Below the pieces are notes generated by a model. It saw only the letters and a program-made list of their open reading frames with translations, did not search any database and was not told the DNA's origin. A DNA stretch of 64,000 nt from Sphingobacteriales bacterium UTBCD1 (lineage in GTDB: Bacteria > Bacteroidota > Bacteroidia > Chitinophagales > Chitinophagaceae). Shown here in pieces: positions 8,210 through 16,833 of this stretch; the first letter of the stretch is position 1; the number at the start of each line of letters is the position of its first letter. The stretch covers positions 62,001-126,000 of the forward strand of contig MWTC01000012.1 of assembly GCA_002066995.1 (NCBI GenBank), given 5' to 3'. A program made the translations under genes and the position numbers.

Positions 8210-8404
8210 ATGAAAGGCCAATTGAAAAAATTCAACTCATTTGAAGAGCAGGAAAGATATTTCCTGGAATATTTTTTCAATCTTACACCTTCAGAACGTT
8301 TACGCTCATTGGCAGCATTACAAAAAAAGAATTACAAAGACTTCAACAAGCCCTCCCCCAAAAAATTAACCGTTCAAAAACATTATTTCGCCAATGGATA
8401 TTGA
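8210..8404 (+). CDS. small hypothetical protein, 64 residues
   Basis: A short basic protein with no transmembrane segment. It starts MKGQLKKFNSFEEQERYFLE; the phrase FNSFEEQERYFLEYF looks like an amphipathic helix. It starts 9 nt after the B12-binding gene, so it may be cotranscribed with it. The composition is protein-like and a promoter element precedes it. No function is recognised. Confidence 0.6.
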   Translation: MKGQLKKFNSFEEQERYFLEYFFNLTPSERLRSLAALQKKNYKDFNKPSPKKLTVQKHYFANGY

Positions 8405-8439
8405 ACATCCGGGTTTTATTCTTTTATAGAGATAAAAAC

Positions 8440-8646
8440 GGCCCCTTATTATTTTTAAAAGATATAAAACTGCGGGCATGCAGGCCAAAAGATTTATAGG
8501 ATGTAGCCAAATGTCTGACCAACTTTCCGAAGTGGCGGACTTTTACCGATAAAGTTCATCCTTCGAATGAATTTTCAAATTATCTAAAATGTTTAAACGA
8601 AGCCGCTATCCCGCCATTGCTACAAACTGGCCATCCTGTGCTGTAG
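8440..8646 (+). pseudogene. remnant of a GNAT acetyltransferase gene
   Basis: In the frame of codon 8461, the translation reads like the N-terminus of a RimJ/RimL-type GNAT enzyme: DIKLRACRPKDL, then an in-frame TAG (8497-8499), then DVAKCLTNFPKWRTFTDKV and a segment ending NEAAIP. This matches the usual pattern of strand 1 (LRPW), the acidic helix (a K-Y-A-N-N-like segment), and the LTDKFPHPYT-like stretch. After NEAAIP the homology seems to move to the +1 frame (IATNWPSCAVV, like the ATNFAIVV strand), where it runs into the R-M cassette. No ATG is in the right place. I see at least one stop, one probable frameshift and loss of the whole acetyl-CoA-binding half. The assignment rests on recollection of the family pattern, without a search. 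Confidence 0.5.
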
Positions 8647-8648
8647 TT

Positions 8649-9569
8649 CTATTCTCCACCATTTTTAAATGTTGTAAATTTCAGGCTTGTCTGTTCTAAA
8701 AATGGTTTTAATCTCTTTTTTGCCAAGTCAATATATTCTTGAGAAATATCGTAACCGACAAATTTTCTTTCTGATTTAATTGCTGAAACTGCTGTTGTTC
8801 CGCTACCCATAAAAGGGTCAAGAATTATGTCCCCTTTAAAGGAATAAAGTTGAATTAGTCTGTAAGGTAATTCTTCAGGAAAAGGTGCAGGGTGTCCAAT
8901 TCTTCTTGCACTTTCTGCATTCATTGTCCATATTGATTTTGTCCATTCCATAAATTGCTCTTTGGTTATGGAATTTTCTTTTTTACCTTTTTCTCTTTTA
9001 TAGTCGCCTTTTGAGAAAACCAAAATGTATTCGTGTATGTCTCTTAAAATTGGGTTTGCAGCACTCTGCCAACTTCCCCAGGCTGTTGAAGGGCTTGCAC
9101 TTGCTGCTTTATTCCAAATGATTTCACCACGCATATTATAACCAATGTCTATCATCATTTTGGAAATATGGTCAGAGAGCGGTATGTATGGTTTCCTTCC
9201 AAGATTGGCTACATTTATACAAGCCCGTCCACCATTTACTAAAACTCTAAATGTTTCTTTAAATGAGTTTTCTAAGAGTTGTAAATACTCTTTTAATGAC
9301 AAGTCTTCATCATACTCTTTTGAAACATTATAAGGCGGTGAAGTAATCATCAAGTGAACTGAGTTGTCAGGCAACTCTTTCATATTCTCAGCCGTGCCAA
9401 GAATGAATTTGTTTTCCAACTCATCTGGAAAATCATTTTCATTTTTATCAAGAATTTTTTTGTCGCCAAGCTCCGTGTAAAGTTTAGAATTATAAAACTT
9501 TGAGCTGTCGTGGTTAATTCTTCCGTTTGTTCCGAAAGCACTTGTTTCAGTTCCTTTTGGTCTTTTCAT
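8649..9569 (-). CDS. type II DNA methyltransferase (beta-class, SPPY motif)
   Basis: A 306-residue site-specific amino-methyltransferase. The catalytic motif IV TSPPYN lies near residue 77 and the SAM-binding motif I DPFMGSGTT near residue 251. This order (catalytic before SAM site) defines the beta class. SPPY is more frequent in N4-cytosine enzymes but also occurs in N6-adenine ones, so the base is uncertain. It would protect host DNA from the endonuclease encoded just upstream. Its ATG is 1 nt after the endonuclease stop, so the pair is cotranscribed and coupled. Base composition is clearly AT-richer than flanking genes, which points to horizontal transfer. Confidence 0.92.
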   Translation of the reverse strand: MKRPKGTETSAFGTNGRINHDSSKFYNSKLYTELGDKKILDKNENDFPDELENKFILGTAENMKELPDNSVHLMITSPPYNVSKEYDEDLSLKEYLQLLENSFKETFRVLVNGGRACINVANLGRKPYIPLSDHISKMMIDIGYNMRGEIIWNKAASASPSTAWGSWQSAANPILRDIHEYILVFSKGDYKREKGKKENSITKEQFMEWTKSIWTMNAESARRIGHPAPFPEELPYRLIQLYSFKGDIILDPFMGSGTTAVSAIKSERKFVGYDISQEYIDLAKKRLKPFLEQTSLKFTTFKNGGE

Positions 9570-9570
9570 A

Positions 9571-10431
9571 TTAGCTTCGGATTAAGGTTAAAAATTTTTC
9601 TGCTTTTGCAACGTCTGTATTTTCCTGACCTGCAATTCGTATAATTTCTCCAAGTTTGATTTTTGAAATCATTGAAGAAAAGTAGTTCATATCATTGGTT
9701 ACAAGTTCTTTGCAGTTATTAAAAAGTTGGTTTCTGTCTAAAATTGTTTGGAAACCTAATTTCGGTGTATTTTTTACATAATCAGAGTTTGTTGGATTAG
9801 GATTTAAAGACCAAAAACCCTGAATAACTCCTGAAGTTTTTAAGAAATCTACCTTTTTAACATAGCTATCAGTAATAGGGCTGTTACCTAAAACAACTAT
9901 CGGTACTTTTGTTGAAGCAATGCCAGAAACGCGAATGTTAATTGACTTACCAATTGCTTTAAGCATTGAATCGGAACGTAATAATGCTGGATTACCTTTG
10001 TGTTGTTTATAGTCGCCAACATAATCAATATTATTTGGGTGTGTAAATTTATAATTGGAAACAACACTCATTTTGATTTCAAAAAGTAGTTTTATATTTT
10101 CAGATTTTTGAATGGTATTGTTTGTAGTGCAAAATGCAAGGTCGGCACTTGATTGCCTTGAAAGACCAAGTTCATTACATACTACACTATTTACTGCGTA
10201 AAGCCCTAACTCTTTTGCAATTGGTTCAAATAGTGTTTTACTCCATTTTTCAGTAAACTGCCCGATAAGTGAATTTCGGCTCTGTAAGGTTTGTCCTTCT
10301 GCGTCTGAGCCTTTTGGAACGTAGGCAAAATAACCACCTTGTAGGTTATAAAAGAGTTGTTCTGGTGAAGCAAAGTTTTTTAATGCTTCTGTAAAAAATT
10401 GTATTTCAGTATCGTTATTCCAAAGTGTCAT
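9571..10431 (-). CDS. probable type II restriction endonuclease
   Basis: A 286-residue protein immediately upstream of the methyltransferase gene, with the same AT-rich composition. A plausible PD-(D/E)XK nuclease core is visible: Asp in SSADLAF near residue 96, then LLFEIK about 21 residues later (Glu 117, Lys 119), both in predicted strand contexts. I do not recognise the recognition-sequence family. The identification rests on the core motif, the size and the coupling to the methyltransferase. The order R then M, with no visible controller (C) protein gene, is noted. Confidence 0.75.
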   Translation of the reverse strand: MTLWNNDTEIQFFTEALKNFASPEQLFYNLQGGYFAYVPKGSDAEGQTLQSRNSLIGQFTEKWSKTLFEPIAKELGLYAVNSVVCNELGLSRQSSADLAFCTTNNTIQKSENIKLLFEIKMSVVSNYKFTHPNNIDYVGDYKQHKGNPALLRSDSMLKAIGKSINIRVSGIASTKVPIVVLGNSPITDSYVKKVDFLKTSGVIQGFWSLNPNPTNSDYVKNTPKLGFQTILDRNQLFNNCKELVTNDMNYFSSMISKIKLGEIIRIAGQENTDVAKAEKFLTLIRS

Positions 10432-10452
10432 CTTGTATTATTAGATATGTTC

Positions 10453-10544
10453 TTAAAAAATTCAAATTTACTCTTTTTATCAGGCTATTTTCAGTTTTGG
10501 TGTATTTTTACAATAGCACAAAACTGGAAGAGTTAAAAAATTCA
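10453..10544. repeat. 12-bp direct repeats flanking an imperfect inverted repeat at the R-M cassette edge
   Basis: TTAAAAAATTCA occurs at 10453-10464 and again at 10533-10544. Between them lies an imperfect palindrome whose inner arms are CAGTTTTG (near 10491) and CAAAACTG (near 10519), with a weaker outer pair (ACTCTT and AAGAGT). The structure sits at the promoter-side boundary of the AT-rich cassette. It could be a recombination scar or just a regulatory hairpin. Confidence 0.4.
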
Positions 10545-10559
10545 GGTGAATAATCAATA

Positions 10560-13364
10560 TTATTCTGCATCCCTCACACAGCGGAATCCCACCGTAGCAT
10601 TTCTTTCAAATCCCTGCGACACTCTCAACAACATTTGTCGGTAATGCAAAGGCTTAGGCCCACCCTGCACGTACCACCAGCTTCCGCCGGGTTTATAATA
10701 GCTTCCTCCTTTCAAAATGATGTATTGATAGGTGTCGTTATGATACCAGTCATTGGTCATCTGCCAGACGGAACCAACCAGATCATACAATCCGAAAGGA
10801 TTCACTCCTTTTTTATATTTCCCGACAGGATACAATTTTCCGTCACCGGTATTACACAAAGACGGATCAGGAGTTCCATAATCAACAAGCGTTAAAGTAG
10901 TGCTGATATTTTTTACCTGCCTGCCTTGTTGTTTTACCCGGTTACCCCAGGGCCACATTCTTTCATCTATAGTCTGTGCCGCATACTGCCATTCGGCTTC
11001 GGTTGGTAAACGCTTACCTGCCCATTTTGCATAAGCCTTTGCATCTTCATAGCTGACATTCACCACCGGAAAATTTTCTTCTCCCTTCTCAGGACTTCCA
11101 TTCACCCAATGCTTCAGAAAATTTACAGTGTCGGTAGGGTGATATTGAGTTGCATCCAGAAATTTTTTAAAATCATTATTGGTCACAGGATATTTGTCCA
11201 TGTAGAAACCCGGCAATGAGACCGTTTTAGGAAAATCCTGTTTCGGATAAGAAATGAATTCATCTCCGTTTGCCACCTGCATGGTAAATGAACCGGCAGG
11301 AATTTTAACCATTAAATCGGGAGCAGATGAAGCGGGCAAGGTCTTTTCAGGTTCTGTGATCCGCAAAGGCATTCCCGGAGGAATAAAAAGAATATATTCA
11401 TCCAGCAATTCACTTCCATCAAAAAGGCTGATCACAAATTTCCCCTGCACCCTGCCGAACTTTTCAAAAAGGTGAAAAGAAGCTGAATTTGAATGAAGCT
11501 CATAAGGTTTCTTTTCGTAGGAAGGATCGCCTGCCCATATTTTTATTATGTTACCCTCTTTTGAATCAATAAACACTTTATCTCCTTCCATTGTAACGGT
11601 CAATAACTTTGGCAATGCTGCAATGACGCTTACGGCTCCTTCATTGTTGGTTCCCAAATATTTTTTGTTGAATGACTCCAGTTCTGCCAAAGCATAGACT
11701 TCGTCATTAATCTTTTTAGTTGAAACATTTTCATGCTCCCACAGATCCACAAAATGAAAACCTTCTTTTGGTTTCACCGGGAATAACGGCCCATTGAAGC
11801 CTTCCGGCGACAGGCTGAAAATTGTATAGACCGTTTTTCTATCCGAAGGCCATTCATTCACATAGATCTTATCCTGCAGAGAAGGGATCAGTGGCGTCCA
11901 GTCATAAGAATTGAAAACATTTGAATTCTCCTTCAGTATCTTGACACATCTTCCCCAGTATTCATAATCATCATTGATCCAGTCCGGCCTGCCCTGCCTC
12001 ATGATATTGATCTCCACTCCATAACCATTGAATAAAGCCGAGCTGTATTCCCTGCGGATCCGTTCTTTGTTTACCTCCACCACCCGGAAGATCGCAAAAT
12101 CAGGTTTGATAAATTTATTAAGATTCAGGAACGGCACATAGTAAATGTCGTTATGCACTCTTCCCGAAATGATCCCCTGCATGTCTTTGGGTGTTGCCAT
12201 TCCTTCGCTGTATAAGACCACGCCGGACTTTGCATCATCCGCCGCCTGTTGCAACGCTTCACTTGCTTCGGCTCTTGTGTCCAGTATCACGCCATCGGCA
12301 TCAATTCTTTTAATGAAATCACTCATCGAATGAAGAGAGGCTTTTTCATCTTTATCATCCCAGGGATTATAACTGAGAAAATATTTTGTACCCAGGGAAT
12401 GAGAAAGCTCTGCCAGTTCCCGCTGTTTTGCAATTCCGCCGGGAAGGTCTTCCATCAGGTTCCATTGTGTTCTCTGATCCAGTCCCAGCACAGGCCAGGT
12501 GGGCCAGATGGTGAAAATATCATCACCGCCATAGAGCCGTTTTGATTCTTCAAGAAATTCCCTGAGATGATAGGCTGAATCCGGGGCATTGTAATAATTT
12601 TTCTCCCATGCCATCATCAGGTGCATGGTGTAAGAATGACGGATATAGTCAAGGTCTTTTCTTTCATACAGTGAATTATTGAACTGACTGACTTCGTACA
12701 ACATTTTGTCCCGGAAACATTTTTTTAAAGCCACATGCCAGCCGCCATTCACGATATCTGCATACAGGTAAAAACCGATCTTTTTACCTGGCTCAAGATT
12801 GTACGGCATCCTGTTCAAGAGGTAATTCTGAATGCTGTCATTATCTCTTGCCAGCAAGGCATACAATGTTTTTCCCTCTTCCAATTCTATCGCCGTAAAA
12901 TTGAGGTCATTTTTATTGTGAGGCACGACCACTCCGATCGGTTCTTTTCCGGGCTGATAAAGAAAGGAACGGCTTGTATCTGCCAGCGGTTTTCCTGAAA
13001 TGAAATAATAATGATCATTCCTTCCAAAAGGGACAATGTTGGAAACAGGGACCGGTGAAGTTCCATCGTTGAAAAATGTCAGATGTGCTTTATATCCTTC
13101 ATGAAATGTTTTATCGGGTTCAATGGATAGCCGGAGTTTTTTATCTTCTCCGAACATCGAATACATTTTATCACCGGAGTTCATTACCTGGCGATCCAGT
13201 TCAACAGAAAATAAATTCAGTGAAACGGGAATGGTTTCTTTTCCTGACTGCAAACCACTGATCATATAAGGACGGGACTGATCAAAGACCAGTTCTTTCA
13301 GTTCCTGTGCCTGAGCATTGCAGAAAACGAATGCAGCCAATAGGAAGACCGGATATTTTCTCAT
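10560..13364 (-). CDS. secreted protein with TIM-barrel glycosidase-like region and C-terminal SUMF1 (FGE-sulfatase) domain
   Basis: A 934-residue protein with a signal peptide (MRKYPVFLLAAFVFCNAQAQ). Residues about 30-200 look like a beta-rich domain. Residues about 230-520 resemble a TIM-barrel hydrolase, with DGVILDT and YSEGMATP as candidate acidic sites. Residues about 688-934 form a SUMF1/EgtB/PvdO-type domain (KIPAGSFTM, GKRLPTEAEWQYAA, NPFGLYDLVGSVWQ, VGFRC). In true formylglycine-generating enzymes two cysteines sit in the segment after GGSY; here that segment runs KPGGSWWYVQGG without cysteine, so FGE activity is unlikely. The SUMF1 part may bind carbohydrate or another ligand. It is probably monocistronic and lies 2 kb from the glycan cluster on the same strand. 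Confidence 0.82.
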   Translation of the reverse strand: MRKYPVFLLAAFVFCNAQAQELKELVFDQSRPYMISGLQSGKETIPVSLNLFSVELDRQVMNSGDKMYSMFGEDKKLRLSIEPDKTFHEGYKAHLTFFNDGTSPVPVSNIVPFGRNDHYYFISGKPLADTSRSFLYQPGKEPIGVVVPHNKNDLNFTAIELEEGKTLYALLARDNDSIQNYLLNRMPYNLEPGKKIGFYLYADIVNGGWHVALKKCFRDKMLYEVSQFNNSLYERKDLDYIRHSYTMHLMMAWEKNYYNAPDSAYHLREFLEESKRLYGGDDIFTIWPTWPVLGLDQRTQWNLMEDLPGGIAKQRELAELSHSLGTKYFLSYNPWDDKDEKASLHSMSDFIKRIDADGVILDTRAEASEALQQAADDAKSGVVLYSEGMATPKDMQGIISGRVHNDIYYVPFLNLNKFIKPDFAIFRVVEVNKERIRREYSSALFNGYGVEINIMRQGRPDWINDDYEYWGRCVKILKENSNVFNSYDWTPLIPSLQDKIYVNEWPSDRKTVYTIFSLSPEGFNGPLFPVKPKEGFHFVDLWEHENVSTKKINDEVYALAELESFNKKYLGTNNEGAVSVIAALPKLLTVTMEGDKVFIDSKEGNIIKIWAGDPSYEKKPYELHSNSASFHLFEKFGRVQGKFVISLFDGSELLDEYILFIPPGMPLRITEPEKTLPASSAPDLMVKIPAGSFTMQVANGDEFISYPKQDFPKTVSLPGFYMDKYPVTNNDFKKFLDATQYHPTDTVNFLKHWVNGSPEKGEENFPVVNVSYEDAKAYAKWAGKRLPTEAEWQYAAQTIDERMWPWGNRVKQQGRQVKNISTTLTLVDYGTPDPSLCNTGDGKLYPVGKYKKGVNPFGLYDLVGSVWQMTNDWYHNDTYQYIILKGGSYYKPGGSWWYVQGGPKPLHYRQMLLRVSQGFERNATVGFRCVRDAE

Positions 13365-13408
13365 GAGGTATTTCTAAAATTACAATTTTTAAACAACTGC
13401 CGATGGTT

Positions 13409-13416
13409 TAGATTTG
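13409..13416 (+). promoter_or_regulatory. TAnnTTTG promoter element for the enoyl-CoA hydratase gene
   Basis: TAGATTTG matches the -7 consensus and ends 19 nt before the ATG at 13436. The sequence at the -33 distance is T-rich without a clean TTG. The location between divergent genes supports it. Confidence 0.5.
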
Positions 13417-13435
13417 CCTCAGTAAATTAATTGAT

Positions 13436-14212
13436 ATGTACCAGTCATTACTGACTCAACTGGAGAACGGCATCCTGACGATCACCATCAACCGGCCCGA
13501 TAAACTCAATGCGCTGAACAAAACGGTCATGAGCGAACTCAATGAAGCGGTTGATGAGATCTACAATAATGATAACATAAGATCGGCGGTCATCACCGGC
13601 GCCGGCAATAAGGCATTTGTTGCAGGTGCAGATATCAGTGAGTTCTCAGGATTGTCGGCAGAAGAAGGAATGGCTTTGTCGGAAAAAGGGCAGATACTTT
13701 TTTTCAAAATTGAAGATTGTCCCAAGCCCATCATTGCAGCCGTAAATGGTTTTGCCCTGGGCGGCGGCTGCGAACTGGCAATGAGTTGTCATTTCAGGAT
13801 AGCAAGTGAAAACGCAAATTTCGGGCAGCCCGAAGTGAACCTTGGCCTGATACCGGGATACGGAGGCACGCAGAGGCTGACACAACTGATCGGGAAAGGA
13901 AGAGCGATCGAAATGCTGATCACCGCCAATATGATTGATGCACATACTGCATTGCAATACGGGCTGGTGAATTATGTTGTTCCTGCCGATGAGTTGCTGA
14001 ACAAAACCGTATCGGTTTTAACACTGGCCAACAGCAAGGCTCCCAAAGCTGTTGCCGGATGCATCAAAGCAGCCAATGCGGTGTTTGATGAAAGTATGGA
14101 TGGATTTGAAACCGAAGTAAAAGAATTCGGAAGATGTTTTAATACCCATGACATGAAAGAAGGCATTGCCGCTTTTAAGGAAAAAAGAAAAGCAAATTTT
14201 ACCGGAAGCTGA
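13436..14212 (+). CDS. enoyl-CoA hydratase/isomerase family protein
   Basis: A crotonase-fold protein of 258 residues. It shows the oxyanion-hole segments ([13 protein letters not shown] and [14 protein letters not shown]) and both catalytic glutamates expected for hydratases (GGGCELA and [13 protein letters not shown]). It hydrates trans-2-enoyl-CoA in beta-oxidation; short-chain (crotonyl) preference is likely by overall similarity but is not proven. It precedes the dCMP deaminase gene by 28 nt, probably in one transcript, with no obvious functional link. Confidence 0.93.
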   Translation: MYQSLLTQLENGILTITINRPDKLNALNKTVMSELNEAVDEIYNNDNIRSAVITGAGNKAFVAGADISEFSGLSAEEGMALSEKGQILFFKIEDCPKPIIAAVNGFALGGGCELAMSCHFRIASENANFGQPEVNLGLIPGYGGTQRLTQLIGKGRAIEMLITANMIDAHTALQYGLVNYVVPADELLNKTVSVLTLANSKAPKAVAGCIKAANAVFDESMDGFETEVKEFGRCFNTHDMKEGIAAFKEKRKANFTGS

Positions 14213-14240
14213 GTCATGGATCATCATTAAATTTTTTCGG

Positions 14241-14738
14241 ATGAAGAAAAGAACAGATTATATTTCCTGGGATGAATACTTTATGGGAGTGGCTCTATTA
14301 TCGGCCAAAAGAAGCAAGGATCCTAATACACAGGTAGGCGCCTGCATTGTAAATGATAAAAATAAAATCGTGGGGGCAGGATATAACGGCCTGCCGATCG
14401 GATGCAGCGATGATGAATTTCCCTGGCAAAAGGAAGGTGATTTCCTCGACACCAAATATCCTTATGTATGCCATGCGGAACTGAATGCCATTCTGAATAA
14501 TATCGGGATAGACCTGAAAGGATGCAAAATCTATACGGTGTTGTTTCCCTGCAATGAATGTTCCAAGGCGATCATCCAGGCAGGGATCACGGAAGTCATC
14601 TACCTCTCCGATAAATACAAGGGCAATGATATCTTTAAAGCTTCGCGGCTGATGCTGGACAAAGCAGGAGTGAAATACAGGAAGGTGGAATCAAAGGTCA
14701 ATGAGATCAACCTTTCCTTTGATGTGGCGAAAGTGTGA
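14241..14738 (+). CDS. deoxycytidylate (dCMP) deaminase
   Basis: A 165-residue zinc-dependent deaminase converting dCMP to dUMP for thymidylate synthesis. The zinc and catalytic motifs are CHAELNAIL (His ligand plus catalytic Glu) and PCNECSK (two Cys ligands). The N-terminal [21 protein letters not shown] block is typical of the eukaryote/phage-like dCMP deaminase group (ComEB type). The open frame extends back to 14166, overlapping the hydratase gene, but the first 25 residues are unrelated. ATG 14241 begins the family N-terminus and is the chosen start. Confidence 0.93.
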   Translation: MKKRTDYISWDEYFMGVALLSAKRSKDPNTQVGACIVNDKNKIVGAGYNGLPIGCSDDEFPWQKEGDFLDTKYPYVCHAELNAILNNIGIDLKGCKIYTVLFPCNECSKAIIQAGITEVIYLSDKYKGNDIFKASRLMLDKAGVKYRKVESKVNEINLSFDVAKV

Positions 14739-14753
14739 GCAATAATAAAACTA

Positions 14754-14777
14754 ACCGGGAACATTACCGGTCCTTTT
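14754..14777 (+). terminator. weak terminator after the dCMP deaminase gene
   Basis: A 5-bp stem (ACCGG 14754-14758, CCGGT 14767-14771) is followed by CC and a T-rich stretch. The stem is short, so leakage into the next gene is possible. Confidence 0.4.
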
Positions 14778-14862
14778 CTCTTTACATACAGTTAACAACA
14801 ACTTCCGGTGAAGCAGGTAACTTCGCTTAACATTTTTTCCAATCATCAATCAATCAAACATT

Positions 14863-15195
14863 ATGTTCGACGACATTTTAAACGAAGTAAAACAGGCATT
14901 AGGCAATCATCCCGAAGTGGCTTCTCTTTCTCCCGACCAGCAGGAAGCTCTTCACAATGCCATTGCAAACCACATCAACAACACGGTACAGAATCAGCCT
15001 GCCGCTGTTTCTTCAGGAGGCGGTTTATTATCTTCCCTGGAAAATGCATTAACTTCCAACAGTCCCGTGACCGGTGCGGTGGAAGGCGGGATCGTCAGCA
15101 GCCTTGCCAGCAAATTCGGCTTATCTCCTGCATTTACCGGCGCCATTGCCGGAGCCCTGCCCGGATTGATCCAGAAATTCAAACAAAAAGTTTAG
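14863..15195 (+). CDS. small hypothetical protein, 110 residues, helical and glycine-rich
   Basis: The acidic N-terminal half (MFDDILNEVKQALGNHPEVA) leads into a helical segment. The second half is rich in Gly, Ser and Ala and ends in a Lys-rich tail after an amphipathic or weakly hydrophobic GAIAGALPGLIQKF stretch. The pattern recalls DUF937/YidB-like small proteins, but I cannot confirm that. No signal peptide. The gene is followed by a strong terminator. An overlapping frame (14808-15206) is also open, but its Arg/Cys/Ser-rich product does not look like a protein. Confidence 0.72.
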   Translation: MFDDILNEVKQALGNHPEVASLSPDQQEALHNAIANHINNTVQNQPAAVSSGGGLLSSLENALTSNSPVTGAVEGGIVSSLASKFGLSPAFTGAIAGALPGLIQKFKQKV

Positions 15196-15221
15196 TGATA
15201 TTTTAAACTGTGCTATTCTTT

Positions 15222-15252
15222 AAAACTCCGCTCTTGCGGAGTTTTTGTTTTT
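15222..15252 (+). terminator. strong Rho-independent terminator
   Basis: A perfect 10-bp stem (15222-15231 with 15236-15245, loop TCTT) is followed by a T-rich run. It ends the transcript of the 110-residue protein. Confidence 0.85.
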
Positions 15253-15417
15253 TATTTCTTCCCGGCCAAGTCTCACAGCCAAAGCCTTTGTGTGGAGTGA
15301 ATCCGGCGAATGTCTATGACAACTTTTTTCTTTCGTCAGTGTACCGTAATCTTTACTCAAATTTTTGGGCGAAGACACAATCGCTACAAAAGACTTTGAT
15401 TATTCGCTCATCTTTCT

Positions 15418-16833
15418 TTACTTCCCGGTCAATCGTTCATCAACCAGGTATGCTTCCGGCTTATAGATCACCGGATATCCTGAGGCATTTTGAAAACTGA
15501 TGGTAATTGATGCCGCTTCTTTTACCGGGAACACCAGGATCCTTTTATGACCAATGGTAGTAAAAGATTTAGTAAAGACTGTTTTTTCCCTGTTTTTCAA
15601 AACAATACGGCCAAGATTGATTTTTTGACCATCTTCAAGCCTTTCTTTCAGTACAATACAATTCACTTTTTGCGGCGAGGGAAATTCAAAAGTAATAAAA
15701 GACATGTCATCAGCATTCTTATCACCTAACCTGTAGCCGGTGCGATAATCCAGGCCTCTGCGTTCTGCAACCACATTGTCTAAACGGGCTGAAATATTTT
15801 TTAAAAGATCACCGGCAAAACTTTCTTCCCTCAGTTTTTTAAACCCCATCAGCGAAGCAGAATCTTCCGGTGAAATAAGTCCTTTCCTGTCGGGAGGAAC
15901 ATTCAGCAACAAGTTGGCTCCGCGGCCAACCGATTTCAGGTAGAGGTCAAATAATTGTTCCGGTGTCTTCACTTTTGAATTTTCATTTTCATGCCAGAAC
16001 CATCCCGGCCTGATGCTGACATCACATTCAGCCGGTATCCAGTTTTTTCCATGCACATTTCCCCGGTTTAATGTATCTGTCGGCGGTGCGCCGGCACCCG
16101 GGGTGAACCCTGCCGTGTTCAGGTAATTCCAGTTCGTTTCACCGGCAATACCCTTCTCATTTCCGCACCACCTGATATCGGGGCCCACATCACTGAAGAT
16201 GACGGTGGAGGGAGAAAGTTCCCTTACGGTATTTTCAAATCTCTTCCAGTCATAGACCTGCTTTTTGCCATTGGGACCTTCGCCATTGGCGCCATCCCAC
16301 CAGAGTTCCCAGATGGGGCCGTAGTTCTGAAATATCTCTTTCATCATATTCACGAATACATCATTGTATCCCGGTGTTCCGTACTTCGGATGATTGCGGT
16401 CCCAGGGAGAAATATAAACCCCGAATTTCAATCCGAATTTTTTACAGGCTTCAGATAATTCCTTAAGAACATCTCCTTTCCCGTTTTTCCATTTGCTTTC
16501 CCTGACAGTGTGTGCAGAATATTTGCTGGGCCAGAGGCAAAAGCCGTCATGATGTTTGGCCGTAATAATAATTCCTTTTGCCCCGGCATCCCTGGCAATG
16601 CGGCACCATTGTTCGCAATCAAGATCAGTAGGGTTAAATACATCTTCGGGTTCATCGCCAAGCCCCCATTCCTTATCAGTAAAAGTATTGGGGCCGAAAT
16701 GCATGAAGAGATAATACTCCATGTCCTGCCAGGCAAGTTGACTGCCGGTGGGTAAACCGGGGGATTGTTGCGCCTTTCCTGCAAAAGGAGTAAGCAAGGC
16801 AACGATCAATAATATTTTCAATAGATTTCGCAT
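15418..16833 (-). CDS. secreted alpha-L-fucosidase, GH29 (probably subfamily B type)
   Basis: A 471-residue exported enzyme (signal peptide ending near AGKAQQ). Family 29 marks are MHFGPNTFTD near the N-terminus, ITAKHHDGFCLWPS, and ELWWDGANG with the nucleophile Asp near residue 181. The shorter WWDGANGEGPNGK type of active-site segment is the pattern I associate with the alpha-1,3/1,4-fucosidase branch (GH29-B). A beta-sandwich C-terminal region follows the catalytic domain. The start overlaps the stop of the phosphatase-superfamily gene by one base, so it is the last gene of the seven-gene cluster. Confidence 0.9.
   Translation of the reverse strand: MRNLLKILLIVALLTPFAGKAQQSPGLPTGSQLAWQDMEYYLFMHFGPNTFTDKEWGLGDEPEDVFNPTDLDCEQWCRIARDAGAKGIIITAKHHDGFCLWPSKYSAHTVRESKWKNGKGDVLKELSEACKKFGLKFGVYISPWDRNHPKYGTPGYNDVFVNMMKEIFQNYGPIWELWWDGANGEGPNGKKQVYDWKRFENTVRELSPSTVIFSDVGPDIRWCGNEKGIAGETNWNYLNTAGFTPGAGAPPTDTLNRGNVHGKNWIPAECDVSIRPGWFWHENENSKVKTPEQLFDLYLKSVGRGANLLLNVPPDRKGLISPEDSASLMGFKKLREESFAGDLLKNISARLDNVVAERRGLDYRTGYRLGDKNADDMSFITFEFPSPQKVNCIVLKERLEDGQKINLGRIVLKNREKTVFTKSFTTIGHKRILVFPVKEAASITISFQNASGYPVIYKPEAYLVDERLTGK

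Noticed and set aside
14808-15206. 132-residue + strand frame overlapping the small protein at 14863
   Set aside because: Low-complexity Arg/Cys/Ser composition without family likeness; the 110-residue frame is protein-like and ends before a terminator.
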